Assembly (NCBI GenBank): GCA_017643385.1
Contig: JAEPNN010000003.1
Location: 62,001 to 126,000, forward strand
From: Dinoroseobacter sp.
Lineage (GTDB): Bacteria; Pseudomonadota; Alphaproteobacteria; Rhodobacterales; Rhodobacteraceae
DNA length: 64,000 nucleotides
Direction: 5' to 3'
This document shows, piece after piece, positions 37,825 through 46,403 of this stretch. The notes under the pieces were generated by a model that was not told the DNA's origin, did not search any database, and was given only the letters and a program-made list of their open reading frames with translations. How positions within the stretch are numbered: position 1 is the stretch's first letter; every line of letters begins with the position of its first letter. The position numbers were made by a program, and so were the translations under genes.

Positions 37825-38664
37825 TTATCCCAACTCCATCGTTGCGATTGCCTGCAAACCCACCCCGGTTTCAGGCACTGCTCCGCGATACATACGGGCT
37901 GTTACGAAAGGGACCTCGAACTGTGCGGCTTCCAGCTCTGCACGCAACGCAGTGTTGGCCTCTGGCACGTCTATGATGAGGGTGCTCCCCGGCCGCTTTG
38001 CTGCGATCGCACCGATCAGATCCAGCGCAGCTGCAAGATCAGGTGCCAAGACGGGTCCAATCTTGGTCCCCTCACCACAGGCCCGCCAGGTTGCACTGCC
38101 GACTACGCGCCCATTGCGTTCCAGCACCAGCGTTTCACGCAATCCCTGCGTTGATACCAACCAAACGCCCAGAAACGCAGGACGGCGGTAGCCCACAGCA
38201 TCGGCATCCAACGCAGACACTGTTTCAAAATCCGAAGGTCGCATCGCACGCACCGTAATCGGGGCGGTAGGTTCCCACTGCCCCACATGACGCATGCTCG
38301 AGCCCGTCTTAACAAAGCCAGAAGCGCGGTAATTCGCTTCCTGCGCAGGCACACCGTCGAGCCCAACGGACCGCGTCCCGGCATGTTCAAGCGCCGCTTG
38401 CCATGTGGCATATCCAATGCCTTTCCCGCGAAATTCAGGCAGACACAGGTAGAGCCCCAGGAATGCATTTCTGGGGTCATGATTGACAACTGAGATTGCA
38501 GCAACCGGCGCACCAGCGATCCGCGCAAGATAAAACCCTTTGGGATCGGTGGCATGAAAGGCCGCAGCATCCGCGAGCCCCGGATTCCAACCTTCTGCAG
38601 CTGCCCAGGCCATGACCTGCTCAAGATCTTCTGCGCCCATCAGTGCAATTGTCAGATCATCCAT
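37825..38664 (-). CDS. GNAT acetyltransferase (two-domain)
   Basis: A 279-residue protein. The N-terminal GNAT domain (about 1-135) has the acetyl-CoA loop LPEFRGKGIGYATWQAALEHA. The C-terminal half (about 140-279) resembles the extra domain (Acetyltransf_18) that follows GNAT in YitH-like proteins. The acceptor is unknown. It is convergent with the TPP enzyme gene. Confidence 0.83.
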   Translation of the reverse strand: MDDLTIALMGAEDLEQVMAWAAAEGWNPGLADAAAFHATDPKGFYLARIAGAPVAAISVVNHDPRNAFLGLYLCLPEFRGKGIGYATWQAALEHAGTRSVGLDGVPAQEANYRASGFVKTGSSMRHVGQWEPTAPITVRAMRPSDFETVSALDADAVGYRRPAFLGVWLVSTQGLRETLVLERNGRVVGSATWRACGEGTKIGPVLAPDLAAALDLIGAIAAKRPGSTLIIDVPEANTALRAELEAAQFEVPFVTARMYRGAVPETGVGLQAIATMELG

Positions 38665-38829
38665 CGAAAAGGCCTCCCCCGTTTTTCAAAAAACTAGCGC
38701 GGTAAGGCCTTATTAGACCAGCATTACCCGGCGGGCAGGTTCGGCGCGCAAAAAGCGCCGCACGCCGCATCTCAAACAGAGTTCAAAGCAGGCGACACGC
38801 CGTATCGTTTTTAACGAGAGGGGGGAAAA

Positions 38830-38906
38830 TGGCGCGGTTGACGGGGCTCGAACCCGCGACCCCCGGCGTGACAGGCCGGTACTCTAACCAACTGAGCTAC
38901 AACCGC
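38830..38906 (-). tRNA. tRNA-Asp (GTC)
   Basis: A 77-base cloverleaf on the minus strand. Acceptor GCGGTTG/CAACCGC, D-arm GCTCAGTTGGTTAGAGT, anticodon stem-loop CCGGCCTGTCACGCCGG (anticodon GTC), T-arm GCGGGTTCGAGCCCCGT, discriminator G, and encoded CCA at 38832-38830. Confidence 0.97.
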
Positions 38907-38967
38907 GCGTGAGCGGTGGTTTAGGCACAGTGGCGGGGGGCGTCAAGCGCGTTTCGTAGGCAGTTTG

Positions 38968-39468
38968 TCATTTTTCTAACAAGGGATCGAGGCTGTCCCA
39001 GATGATTGGAATATCAGTGACCGCATGACCAAAACAATCCCCCGGCACCGGTACCCCCTCCCGTCCGCCCAAGGCAGAATAAGCCTCGCGTGCACGGGTG
39101 TTTCCTTCCAGCACCTCAAGGCAAAGCCCGTCACGACCCTGATCTCGCAATTCACTGGCCAGAAACCGGAAAAGCGCCCGTGCGATCCCTTTACCCTGCA
39201 CATCGCGCGCCACATGAACGCTTGCGACATGCGGCGTCTCGGGCCCAAGAGGGCTCAGAATCGCAAAACCCACGACCCCGTCCGAGTGAGCCACACAGCA
39301 GATTTGATCTTGTAGTCGATCCTCGCGCCAGTACCCGCTCAGATCCTTTTCAAGCGATCCCTCCAGGTAGGCATCTGGAAGCATGCCCCGATAGGTGCGT
39401 TGCCAGCTTTCGATATGCAGGCTCCGTATCGCATCAAGATCGGTGCCAACTGCATGCCTTACCTTCAC
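38968..39468 (-). CDS. GNAT acetyltransferase
   Basis: A 166-residue single GNAT domain. The N-terminus is VRHAVGTDLDAIRSLHIESW and the acetyl-CoA pyrophosphate loop is DVQGKGIARALFRFLA, followed by LCLEVLEGNTRAREAYSALGG. The start is GTG, overlapping the stop of the degraded upstream pirin reading frame as GTGA. The gene was therefore probably once the second gene of a translationally coupled pair. The substrate is unknown. Confidence 0.85.
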   Translation of the reverse strand: MKVRHAVGTDLDAIRSLHIESWQRTYRGMLPDAYLEGSLEKDLSGYWREDRLQDQICCVAHSDGVVGFAILSPLGPETPHVASVHVARDVQGKGIARALFRFLASELRDQGRDGLCLEVLEGNTRAREAYSALGGREGVPVPGDCFGHAVTDIPIIWDSLDPLLEK

Positions 39469-39684
39469 TTTTCCGGTAATGGGATAAACTCCTGATTGTC
39501 GGTTGGTGGCAACTTGAAGCGCCCATGCGCACCGTCACTTGCACGCCACGCTTCTCTGGCTGTCTCAGTGCTCTTTTTTTGACGAGGCAACGAAGTTCCA
39601 CCAGATATACCGCACACCCCGCGCCCCTGCGATCATCAAGATCCTGTCCTCTGGTTTGTCGACAAACATCCGTATCCTCAGAGT
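39465..39684 (-). pseudogene. Pirin-family remnant, frameshifted and truncated
   Basis: Two minus-strand frames together give the C-terminal end of a pirin protein. The first reads RILMIAGARGVRYIWWNFVA then SSKKEH and stops. The second continues TAREAWRASDGAHGRF then FIPLPEK and stops at 39465. They are offset by one base at an A-run near 39580. Pirins end in a similar WWNFVSSS...A...W..GRF...EFIPLP pattern. The frame is closed by a stop codon just upstream (near 39699) and no N-terminal cupin is found, so only about 70 codons survive. The remnant's stop codon overlaps the GNAT start codon. Confidence 0.75.
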
Positions 39685-39699
39685 AATGCAGATCAAGGC

Positions 39700-39943
39700 C
39701 GATTACAGTTCATTTTAGGATCAAGACTATCGACGTGATCCAAGCACAAAATACTCAGTTGATTACTGATTATGTGAAACAATGAAAATTAGAGAAGCAC
39801 GATCTGACCCTGGTCTTCTTAAATTGGAGACTCGCCAATTTCAGGAAGAGCGCGCAGAACGTAAGAAATTATGCGGAATCTGCGACGAAGCAGGCGCCTC
39901 AAGAGGCTAAAGCTTCTGCTTTTCAATATCTTATCGAGATAAA
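39700..39943. other. AT-rich gap without a gene; contains hairpins
   Basis: I see no coding region here. AAATTGG-AGACTCG-CCAATTT (39821-39841) is a perfect 7-bp inverted repeat, and GCCTC-AA-GAGGC (39896-39907) is another small hairpin. They lie downstream of the minus-strand tRNA-Val and may help end its transcript, although neither is followed by a clear T-run. Confidence 0.4.
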
Positions 39944-40019
<76 letters not shown>

Positions 40020-40053
40020 GACACGCGCCTCTTATCCAAGGCTGAAGTCGGCT

Positions 40054-40620
40054 TCAAGCCTCATGTATAAATTCTTTTCCATCGGTGATCTCAATCACGA
40101 CGCCTTGAGGGTTTCCAAGCGCTGCCATGCCCTGGCGATCCAGCCCCAAGGCCAGCCCGCGCATCATACTAATCGCCACACCATGGCTAACAATAACAGC
40201 AGGGGCGTCCAGATCGGAAAGGAATGCACGGATTCGCGCTTCCAGCCCTATCAGCCCCTCCCCGCCCGGCGCGTCCGCAAACATATCAAAGGGAAGTTTT
40301 TCGTCTGCTTCGCTGCCGGGCAGGATTTCCCAGCGCAGCCGTCCCTCCCAGTCACCGGCGCCGATTTCCATCAGGCGGGCATCAAAAGTCGCCGGCACAT
40401 CACCTAGCGCCAGTTTGGCCGTATGGCGCGTGCGCCCCAAGGGGCTGACGTGATACCGCGCGCCGTCCGCCAAAACCATGGCTTGCAGGATGTCCCCTTG
40501 CTTTAGCGCCTGCGCGACACCCAGGTCGGTGAGTTCGGAATCCATCTGCCCCTGTAGCCGACCCTCAAGATTCCAGACTGTCTGGCCATGGCGCAACAGG
40601 TAGATCGGAGGCAGCTTCAT
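40054..40620 (-). CDS. Histidine phosphatase family protein
   Basis: A 188-residue phosphoglycerate-mutase-like phosphatase. The catalytic motif YLLRHGQTVWNLEGRLQG holds the phospho-accepting histidine at residue 11. A second histidine is in VIVSHGVAISMMRG, with an acid residue in EIGAGDWEG. The substrate (phosphorylated sugar or other small molecule) is unknown. Its ATG overlaps the stop of a 33-codon ORF (ATGA), so translation is probably coupled. Confidence 0.9.
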   Translation of the reverse strand: MKLPPIYLLRHGQTVWNLEGRLQGQMDSELTDLGVAQALKQGDILQAMVLADGARYHVSPLGRTRHTAKLALGDVPATFDARLMEIGAGDWEGRLRWEILPGSEADEKLPFDMFADAPGGEGLIGLEARIRAFLSDLDAPAVIVSHGVAISMMRGLALGLDRQGMAALGNPQGVVIEITDGKEFIHEA

Positions 40621-40718
40621 GTCAGTATCAGCCTAGGCAGGTCGCCAGACGAAATATCTCGAAGGACATCGCATTCGGGAACAACAGGGCTTGGAAAGCT
40701 TTCACGTTTTGCCGTCAT
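40617..40718 (-). CDS. 33-residue ORF coupled to the phosphatase
   Basis: A 33-codon frame with the best ribosome-binding site in the area, AGGAGG (40726-40731), 7 bases before its ATG. It ends in ATGA overlapping the phosphatase start. The peptide (MTAKRESFPSPVVPECDVLR, then 13 more residues) has no membrane segment and no recognisable family. The phosphatase itself lacks a separate strong ribosome-binding site, so this ORF may exist to bring ribosomes to it. It could instead be a real small protein. Confidence 0.55.
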   Translation of the reverse strand: MTAKRESFPSPVVPECDVLRDISSGDLPRLILT

Positions 40719-40836
40719 GCGCCGTCCTCCTAGTTTCACCTGATTACTAGACAACTTAAGAATTATGTTTGAATCGCTTACACAAAAAAGCATATAGTGG
40801 CGCAAATCTGCCTACTTATTAAGATCACGAGAAAAA

Positions 40837-40911
40837 TGGTGGGTGATAAGTGATTTGAACTGCTGACATCTTCGATGTGAACGAAGCGTTCAACCGCAGT
40901 GCTCATCACCC
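40837..40911 (-). pseudogene. Degenerate tRNA-Val(CAC)-like sequence
   Basis: A 75-base minus-strand sequence with a perfect acceptor stem (GGGTGAT/ATCACCC), an intact anticodon stem-loop CTTCGTTCACATCGAAG (anticodon CAC) and encoded CCA. The D-stem (GCAC against ACGC) and the T-stem (AGCAG against CACTT) each contain two mismatches, and the usual GGTTCGAATCC has become AGTTCAAATCA. This looks like a tRNA-Val(CAC) gene decaying at the two arms needed for the tertiary fold. It could still be expressed as a poor tRNA. Confidence 0.7.
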
Positions 40912-40965
40912 ATCATTGGCCCGGGCATGAGCGAAGCTGACTGAGACGCGCGAGATCTCCGTCCT

Positions 40966-41736
40966 CTAGCTCAGATCCATTCTGAATTGCCGCTGATCCC
41001 ACCGCGGCCAACCCAACAATTCAGACACTGTCGCGAACTGAAACTGACGCGCGATCAGACCATCTAAAGCGGTTGGCATAGCGCGTATGGTGCCGCGATG
41101 GATGTCATGGGCCAGAATTACCGCCCCACGATGCGCATGATCAACGATCCGCTCGGCCACGATATCGCTGCCGGGACGCCGCCAATCCTGAGGGTCCACC
41201 GACCAAAGTACTGTCGGCAAACCACGAGTTTGATAGACCATCTTGCGCTGGTTCATTGTGATTGCCCCATAGGGGGGGCGCATTGTGACCGGGATCTTGC
41301 CTGTCGCCGCAAAAACCGCACGTGCCGTCTGATCAATCTCACGCTGTATGCCGGTGACCCCTAGATCAGACAGCCTGGGATGGCGATGCGTATGGTTGCC
41401 AATCTCATGGCCCTCCGCGACCATCCGACCCACGAGCTGCGGATAGCGTCGAACGTTTTGTCCAATCACGTAAAACGTCGCGCGAATGCCCCGCGCCTTC
41501 AACACATCGAGCAATACCGGCGTGAGCCGCGGATGAGGACCGTCATCAAATGTCATCGCCACCAAACGGCGCGTCGTCGGCACCCGTGTAATGGTCGCCT
41601 GATCGCCCCGCGTGACGTCTTCAGGTTGGCGTATGAAACTGGTCCGACTTTGCGCTTGAACTGCACTCGGAGCCAGCGCCGTGCCTACACCCAGCGCTAA
41701 CCCCGACAGCAAATGCCGTCGCGTCATATTTTTCAT
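40966..41736 (-). CDS. Exported polysaccharide deacetylase (NodB homology)
   Basis: A 256-residue secreted enzyme. The N-terminus (TRRHLLSGLALGVGTALAPS, cleavage after AVQA) is a signal peptide with a twin Arg, possibly Tat. The NodB domain (about 55-235) shows MTFDDGPHPRLTPVLLDVL (catalytic Asp and metal Asp), GHEIGNHTHRHPRLSDLG (metal histidines), the MRPPYGA arginine motif and a late ILAHDIH histidine. It probably removes N-acetyl groups from envelope polysaccharide or peptidoglycan. Confidence 0.92.
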   Translation of the reverse strand: MKNMTRRHLLSGLALGVGTALAPSAVQAQSRTSFIRQPEDVTRGDQATITRVPTTRRLVAMTFDDGPHPRLTPVLLDVLKARGIRATFYVIGQNVRRYPQLVGRMVAEGHEIGNHTHRHPRLSDLGVTGIQREIDQTARAVFAATGKIPVTMRPPYGAITMNQRKMVYQTRGLPTVLWSVDPQDWRRPGSDIVAERIVDHAHRGAVILAHDIHRGTIRAMPTALDGLIARQFQFATVSELLGWPRWDQRQFRMDLS

Positions 41737-41910
41737 TTTCTGCTCCGCCCAGGATTATTTTTTTGCAGCTTTTTTTCAAGATTGGCGCATTTCAGGCGAG
41801 TCACGCAAGGATATTCGGCTCCGTTGAAAAAATCTGATGAAGATTGAGTATTTGACTCAATTTCAGTCCTCGTCCCATACTTCCCCAAATATAGGGGTGG
41901 AGGGTTCGGC

Positions 41911-42156
41911 GTGCGTTCAACACTATCTGCGATGGTTCTCGTTTTGAGCGTTTTCAGCACGCCTGCCGTTTTAGCCGAGACCGTCCGACCAAAACCACGT
42001 CCCGAAATGCACAATGTCAGCGCCGCTTCTGTGCACGCGCTCACTGCGCCTGATCCCACCAGTCAAACGATGTTGATGCTGGTGCAGGCCTCTACCCTTG
42101 TTTCAACCGTGCGTTTTATGGCTGGAGCACCGATTCTTCCATTTTTGCCACAGTAG
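41911..42156 (+). CDS. Small exported protein, unknown
   Basis: An 81-residue protein with a signal peptide (MRSTLSAMVLVLSVFSTPAV, cleavage after LAE) and a Pro/Arg-containing spacer, ending with a hydrophobic stretch (about residues 50-78). The start is GTG, with GTGGAGGG 7-14 bases upstream as the ribosome-binding site. No family is recognised. It is divergent from the polysaccharide deacetylase gene. Confidence 0.55.
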   Translation: MRSTLSAMVLVLSVFSTPAVLAETVRPKPRPEMHNVSAASVHALTAPDPTSQTMLMLVQASTLVSTVRFMAGAPILPFLPQ

Positions 42157-42252
42157 CAAAAATCCAACAGTTCACCGTCGGATTGTCTCTGCCACGTGAA
42201 CAATGTTGAATAACGACAAAAAATCTAAGAATTACTTATAGGTTATATAGAG

Positions 42253-42261
42253 TTATCCACA
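42253..42261 (+). promoter_or_regulatory. DnaA-box match TTATCCACA
   Basis: A perfect TTATCCACA nonamer 22 bases upstream of the next start codon, just after a TATATAG element that could be a -10 box. A single nonamer of this kind is near chance expectation in 64 kb, so function is uncertain. Confidence 0.3.
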
Positions 42262-42282
42262 ACCTAGTGTGAGGAAATACAC

Positions 42283-42468
42283 ATGTCTAAAAAGTTGCCT
42301 GCGCTGGTTTTGAGCAGTGTACTTGCGGCAAGCCCAGCAATCTCTGGTGGCCTTGACGCACCTGTCATTGAACCCACGGTAGTCGCCGAGGAAACAACGG
42401 GCTCTGCATCCCATGACTGGGTTGTACCCATGTTGTTGGTCTTGCTCGCGGCAGCTGCCTCAAACTAA
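42283..42468 (+). CDS. 61-residue exported/membrane peptide
   Basis: A 61-residue protein with a signal peptide (MSKKLPALVLSSVLAASPAI, cleavage near SGG), a short acidic middle (APVIEPTVVAEETTG) and a C-terminal transmembrane helix (WVVPMLLVLLAAAAS). GAGGA lies 7 bases before the ATG, and a strong terminator follows at once, so it forms a monocistronic unit. The layout resembles small conserved Rhodobacterales proteins of unknown function. Confidence 0.7.
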   Translation: MSKKLPALVLSSVLAASPAISGGLDAPVIEPTVVAEETTGSASHDWVVPMLLVLLAAAASN

Positions 42469-42482
42469 TCTCGAGACTTACA

Positions 42483-42518
42483 AAAAAGGCCGCCCCGAAC
42501 CCTCGGGGCGGCCTTTTT
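42483..42518. terminator. Strong bidirectional terminator
   Basis: A perfect 15-bp stem AAAAAGGCCGCCCCG/CGGGGCGGCCTTTTT with the loop AACCCT. The T-runs on both strands let it serve the small membrane protein gene and the convergent lon gene. Confidence 0.93.
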
Positions 42519-42541
42519 CTATATTGGCAATTTTCCGCCTG

Positions 42542-44953
42542 TTAGTGCGCGACGGCACCGCCCGTGTCACCATCGGAACGCAATGCGGCAGCAGCGGCAG
42601 CCGCTTCTTCCGCTTCTTCGTCCCAGTCGATAGATTCGGGTGCCCCTACTAGCGCAATTTTCAAAACCTCAGAAACGTGCTCGACCGGGATAATCTCCAA
42701 CCCCTCTTTCACGTTATCCGGAATATCCGGCAGGTCTTTTTCATTATCTTTCGGAATAAGCACCGTTTTGATGCCACCACGAAGTGCCGCGAGCAGCTTC
42801 TCTTTCAGACCACCGATCTGCATGGCATTGCCACGCAGGCTGACCTCACCGGTCATGGCGATATCCTTGCGCACCGGAATGCCGGTCAGGACAGACACGA
42901 TGGACGTAACCATCGCAAGTCCAGCCGATGGGCCATCCTTAGGCGTCGCACCATCTGGCACGTGTACGTGGATATCCATGCGATCGAACTTCGGCGGCTT
43001 CACACCGATCTGAGGCGAGATTGAACGCACATAAGAAGATGCCGCATCGATCGACTCTTTCATAACGTCGCCCAGCTTACCGGTTGTTTTCATCCGCCCT
43101 TTCCCGGGCAGTTTGAGCGCCTCAATATGCAAAAGATCGCCACCAACGCTGGTCCAGGCAAGCCCAGTTACAACGCCAACCTGATCGGTTTCCTCGGCCA
43201 ACCCATATTTGAAACGACGCACACCAAGCATCTCTTCAAGGCTTTCCGTCTCTACCTTTACAGTGTCGGTTTCCTTGCGCACGATTTTCGTCACCGCCTT
43301 GCGGGCTAACTTCGCGATCTCACGTTCCAGGTTCCGCACACCTGCTTCACGCGTGTATGTGCGGATAACTTCCTGCAACGCGTCATCTGTCAGCTCAAAC
43401 TCGGCCTTTTTCAACCCGTGGTTCTTAACCTGCTTATCGATGAGGTGCTGGCGCGCGATCTCGGCCTTCTCATCTTCCGTGTATCCCGCCAGTGGAATGA
43501 TCTCCATCCGATCAAGAAGCGGACCCGGCATGTTGTAGGAATTCGCCGTGGTCAGGAACATCACGTTCGAGAGGTCGTATTCCACTTCCAGGTAATGGTC
43601 CACGAAAGTCGAGTTCTGTTCTGGATCAAGAACTTCCAACATCGCAGACGCCGGATCACCCCGGAAATCCTGACCCATCTTGTCGATCTCATCCAACAAA
43701 ATCAGCGGGTTCGTGGTTTTCGCCTTTTTCAGCGCTTGGATGATTTTACCAGGCATGGAGCCGATATAGGTTCGGCGGTGCCCGCGAATTTCGGATTCGT
43801 CACGGACCCCACCAAGCGAGATACGGATAAACTCACGTCCCGTTGCTTTTGCAACAGATTTGCCAAGCGAGGTCTTACCAACGCCCGGAGGGCCCACAAG
43901 GCACATAATCGGACCTTTGAGCTTTTTGGAGCGCTGTTGCACCGCCAAATACTCAACAATCCGTTCTTTGACCTTCTCGAGACCAAAGTGATCATCGTCG
44001 AGAACCCTTTGCGCACGGCCAAGATCTTTTTTCACACGGGATTTTTCACCCCACGGGATCGAGAGCATCCAATCAAGATAATTGCGCACCACGGTCGCTT
44101 CCGCACTCATCGGGCTCATGTTCTTGAGCTTCTTTAGCTCCGCTTCAGCCTTCTCTCGCGCCTCTTTCGACAGTTTGGTTTCCGCAATTTTCTGCTCTAG
44201 CTCGGCGACCTCGCCTTCGCCTTCTTCGCCATCACCCAGTTCCTTCTGAATGGCCTTCATCTGCTCATTCAGGTAATATTCTCGCTGGGTGCGTTCCATT
44301 TGCGTCTTTACGCGGGATTTGATCTTCTTTTCGACCTGCAGAACGCTCATTTCGCCCTGCATCAAACCAAATACCTTCTCCAGACGCTCTGCCACATTGA
44401 GCGTTTCCAGAAGATCCTGCTTCTGGTTCACTTCAATGCCCAGATGTCCTGAAACGAGGTCCGCAAGAATGTCGGGTTCGGATGTTTCCATCACGGCCGA
44501 CAGGGCTTCATCGGGTACGTTTTTCTTGATCTTGGCGTAGCGCTCGAACTCGCCAGCGACAGAACGTTGCAAAGCAGACAGAATATCCGCCGCACCTTCT
44601 TCCTCGACAAGCTCGCTAGTCGTCGCCTCAAAAAACGCTTCGTTTTCGATAAACTGCTCGATTTTCACCCGTACACGGCCTTCGACGAGCACTTTCACAG
44701 TCCCATCTGGCAATTTCAGCAATTGCAGCACATTTGCCAGCACACCCGTGCGGTAGATACCGTCCGCGTCAGGGTCATCAGCGGATGGATCGATCTGGCT
44801 CGAAAGCAAGATCTGTTTATCGTCGCGCATCACCTCTTCGAGCGCCCGTACCGATTTATCGCGCCCCACAAACAGCGGTACAATCATATGTGGAAAGACC
44901 ACAATATCACGCAACGGTAGAACCGGGAACGTAGTGCTGCTCTGATCAGTCAT
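42542..44953 (-). CDS. lon: ATP-dependent protease Lon
   Basis: An 803-residue cytoplasmic AAA+ protease that degrades misfolded and regulatory proteins. Order: N-terminal substrate-binding LON domain (about 10-205, FPVLPLRDIVVFPHMIVPL), coiled coil (about 210-290), ATPase with Walker A GPPGVGKTSLGKS and Walker B LILLDEIDKMG, and the protease domain with catalytic Ser in DGPSAGLAM and Lys in LKEKLLAA. The C-terminal tail (after about 775) is rich in Glu and Ala. The 252-base upstream gap has no gene. Confidence 0.97.
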   Translation of the reverse strand: MTDQSSTTFPVLPLRDIVVFPHMIVPLFVGRDKSVRALEEVMRDDKQILLSSQIDPSADDPDADGIYRTGVLANVLQLLKLPDGTVKVLVEGRVRVKIEQFIENEAFFEATTSELVEEEGAADILSALQRSVAGEFERYAKIKKNVPDEALSAVMETSEPDILADLVSGHLGIEVNQKQDLLETLNVAERLEKVFGLMQGEMSVLQVEKKIKSRVKTQMERTQREYYLNEQMKAIQKELGDGEEGEGEVAELEQKIAETKLSKEAREKAEAELKKLKNMSPMSAEATVVRNYLDWMLSIPWGEKSRVKKDLGRAQRVLDDDHFGLEKVKERIVEYLAVQQRSKKLKGPIMCLVGPPGVGKTSLGKSVAKATGREFIRISLGGVRDESEIRGHRRTYIGSMPGKIIQALKKAKTTNPLILLDEIDKMGQDFRGDPASAMLEVLDPEQNSTFVDHYLEVEYDLSNVMFLTTANSYNMPGPLLDRMEIIPLAGYTEDEKAEIARQHLIDKQVKNHGLKKAEFELTDDALQEVIRTYTREAGVRNLEREIAKLARKAVTKIVRKETDTVKVETESLEEMLGVRRFKYGLAEETDQVGVVTGLAWTSVGGDLLHIEALKLPGKGRMKTTGKLGDVMKESIDAASSYVRSISPQIGVKPPKFDRMDIHVHVPDGATPKDGPSAGLAMVTSIVSVLTGIPVRKDIAMTGEVSLRGNAMQIGGLKEKLLAALRGGIKTVLIPKDNEKDLPDIPDNVKEGLEIIPVEHVSEVLKIALVGAPESIDWDEEAEEAAAAAAALRSDGDTGGAVAH

Positions 44954-45205
44954 ATATTTGTCCTTTTAGCCAGCAAGGCCTGCCACTCCCGAACTGCGGC
45001 AAGCAGGAGGCCCCCTGCGTCGGCTATACTTGTTGCCCTAACTGCTCTGGTTCAACCCCTGCAGGCTAACCTTTGTTTGAACATAGCTCCTTGTGATCAA
45101 CTGGACCAGAGCACACACCATTTCTTCCCCAGAAGATTTCATTTGTTTTGTTAAAGTTTGTAGGCTTTGAACCGACCACCATACATTTTTGCAAAAAGAC
45201 AATTA

Positions 45206-46336
45206 TCAGAAGGGTTCTATATCGCCTTCAGACCGCGCAGCATGGAAATCAGCCTCGAAGGCCTCAAACGTACCCGCTGCGATCGCATCCCGCATTTCCT
45301 GCATAAGCTTCTGATAGTAATGCAGATTGTGCCATGTCAGTAGCATGCCCGAAATCATCTCCTGTGCGCGGAATACGTGATGAAGATAGGCACGGCTATA
45401 ATTGCGACAGGCGGGACAGGTGCACTCTTCGTCTAACGGTCTGGGATCGTTGGCATGTCGCGCATTTTTGATGTTTATCTGACCACGACGCGTCCAAGCT
45501 TGCCCGGTTCGACCGGATCGGGACGGCAAAACACAATCCATCATGTCGATCCCGCGCTTCACGGCACCGACTATGTCATCAGGTTTGCCAACACCCATAA
45601 GGTAGCGCGGCTTGTCGACAGGAAGCTGTTCCGGTGCGAAATCCAGACATCCAAACATTGCCTCTTGGCCTTCTCCAACGGCCAGGCCACCAACGGCGTA
45701 ACCGTCAAATTCAATGGCGCGTAACGCCTCTGCGCTTTCTGCGCGCAAATCTTCTTCAAGCCCGCCTTGCTGAATGCCAAACAACGCATGTCCTGGCCGG
45801 TCACCAAATGCATCTCGCGACCGCTGGGCCCAGCGCATCGACAATTGCATCGACTCTGAAAGCCGTTTGCGATCTGCAGGCAGCGCAGGACATTCATCGA
45901 AACACATCACGATGTCCGAGCCGAGCAATTTTTGGATCTCCATCGAGCGTTCCGGCGAAAGCATGTGTTTGGACCCGTCAATGTGACTGCGAAACGTCAC
46001 GCCGTCTTCAGTCAGCTTGCGGAGCTCAGCCAGGCTCATCACCTGGAACCCTCCAGAATCGGTCAATATCGGCCGATCCCAATTCATGAATTTATGCAGG
46101 CCGCCCAGCTTCGAAATCCGCTCAGCTGTTGGACGCAGCATCAGGTGATAGGTGTTTCCCAGCAGAATATCGGCACCTGTTTCACGTACCGATTCCGGCA
46201 TCATTGCTTTGACCGTGGCGGCCGTGCCGACCGGCATGAATGCCGGCGTACGTATCTCGCCGCGTGGGGTCTCAATCACGCCGGTGCGCGCTTTGCCATC
46301 CGTGGCGTTCAGCGAGAATTGGAACTTTGGGGTCAT
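45206..46336 (-). CDS. tgt: Queuine tRNA-ribosyltransferase
   Basis: A 376-residue TIM-barrel enzyme exchanging guanine-34 for the queuosine precursor in tRNAs with GUN anticodons. Substrate-pocket motifs: [13 protein letters not shown] (catalytic Asp), [12 protein letters not shown] and the second Asp in [12 protein letters not shown]. The zinc site is [19 protein letters not shown]. Length is normal. It is followed by about 90 bases without any feature seen. Confidence 0.97.
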   Translation of the reverse strand: MTPKFQFSLNATDGKARTGVIETPRGEIRTPAFMPVGTAATVKAMMPESVRETGADILLGNTYHLMLRPTAERISKLGGLHKFMNWDRPILTDSGGFQVMSLAELRKLTEDGVTFRSHIDGSKHMLSPERSMEIQKLLGSDIVMCFDECPALPADRKRLSESMQLSMRWAQRSRDAFGDRPGHALFGIQQGGLEEDLRAESAEALRAIEFDGYAVGGLAVGEGQEAMFGCLDFAPEQLPVDKPRYLMGVGKPDDIVGAVKRGIDMMDCVLPSRSGRTGQAWTRRGQINIKNARHANDPRPLDEECTCPACRNYSRAYLHHVFRAQEMISGMLLTWHNLHYYQKLMQEMRDAIAAGTFEAFEADFHAARSEGDIEPF

Positions 46337-46403
46337 GGGCCGCCTGATTTGATCGGTTCAGACGCCTCTCATAACGGCTAGGCCAAATTGAACAAGGCCA
46401 GCC

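Noticed and set aside
41911-42468. Toxin-antitoxin pair
   Set aside because: Both proteins have export signals, are separately terminated or spaced, and neither resembles a toxin or DNA-binding antitoxin.
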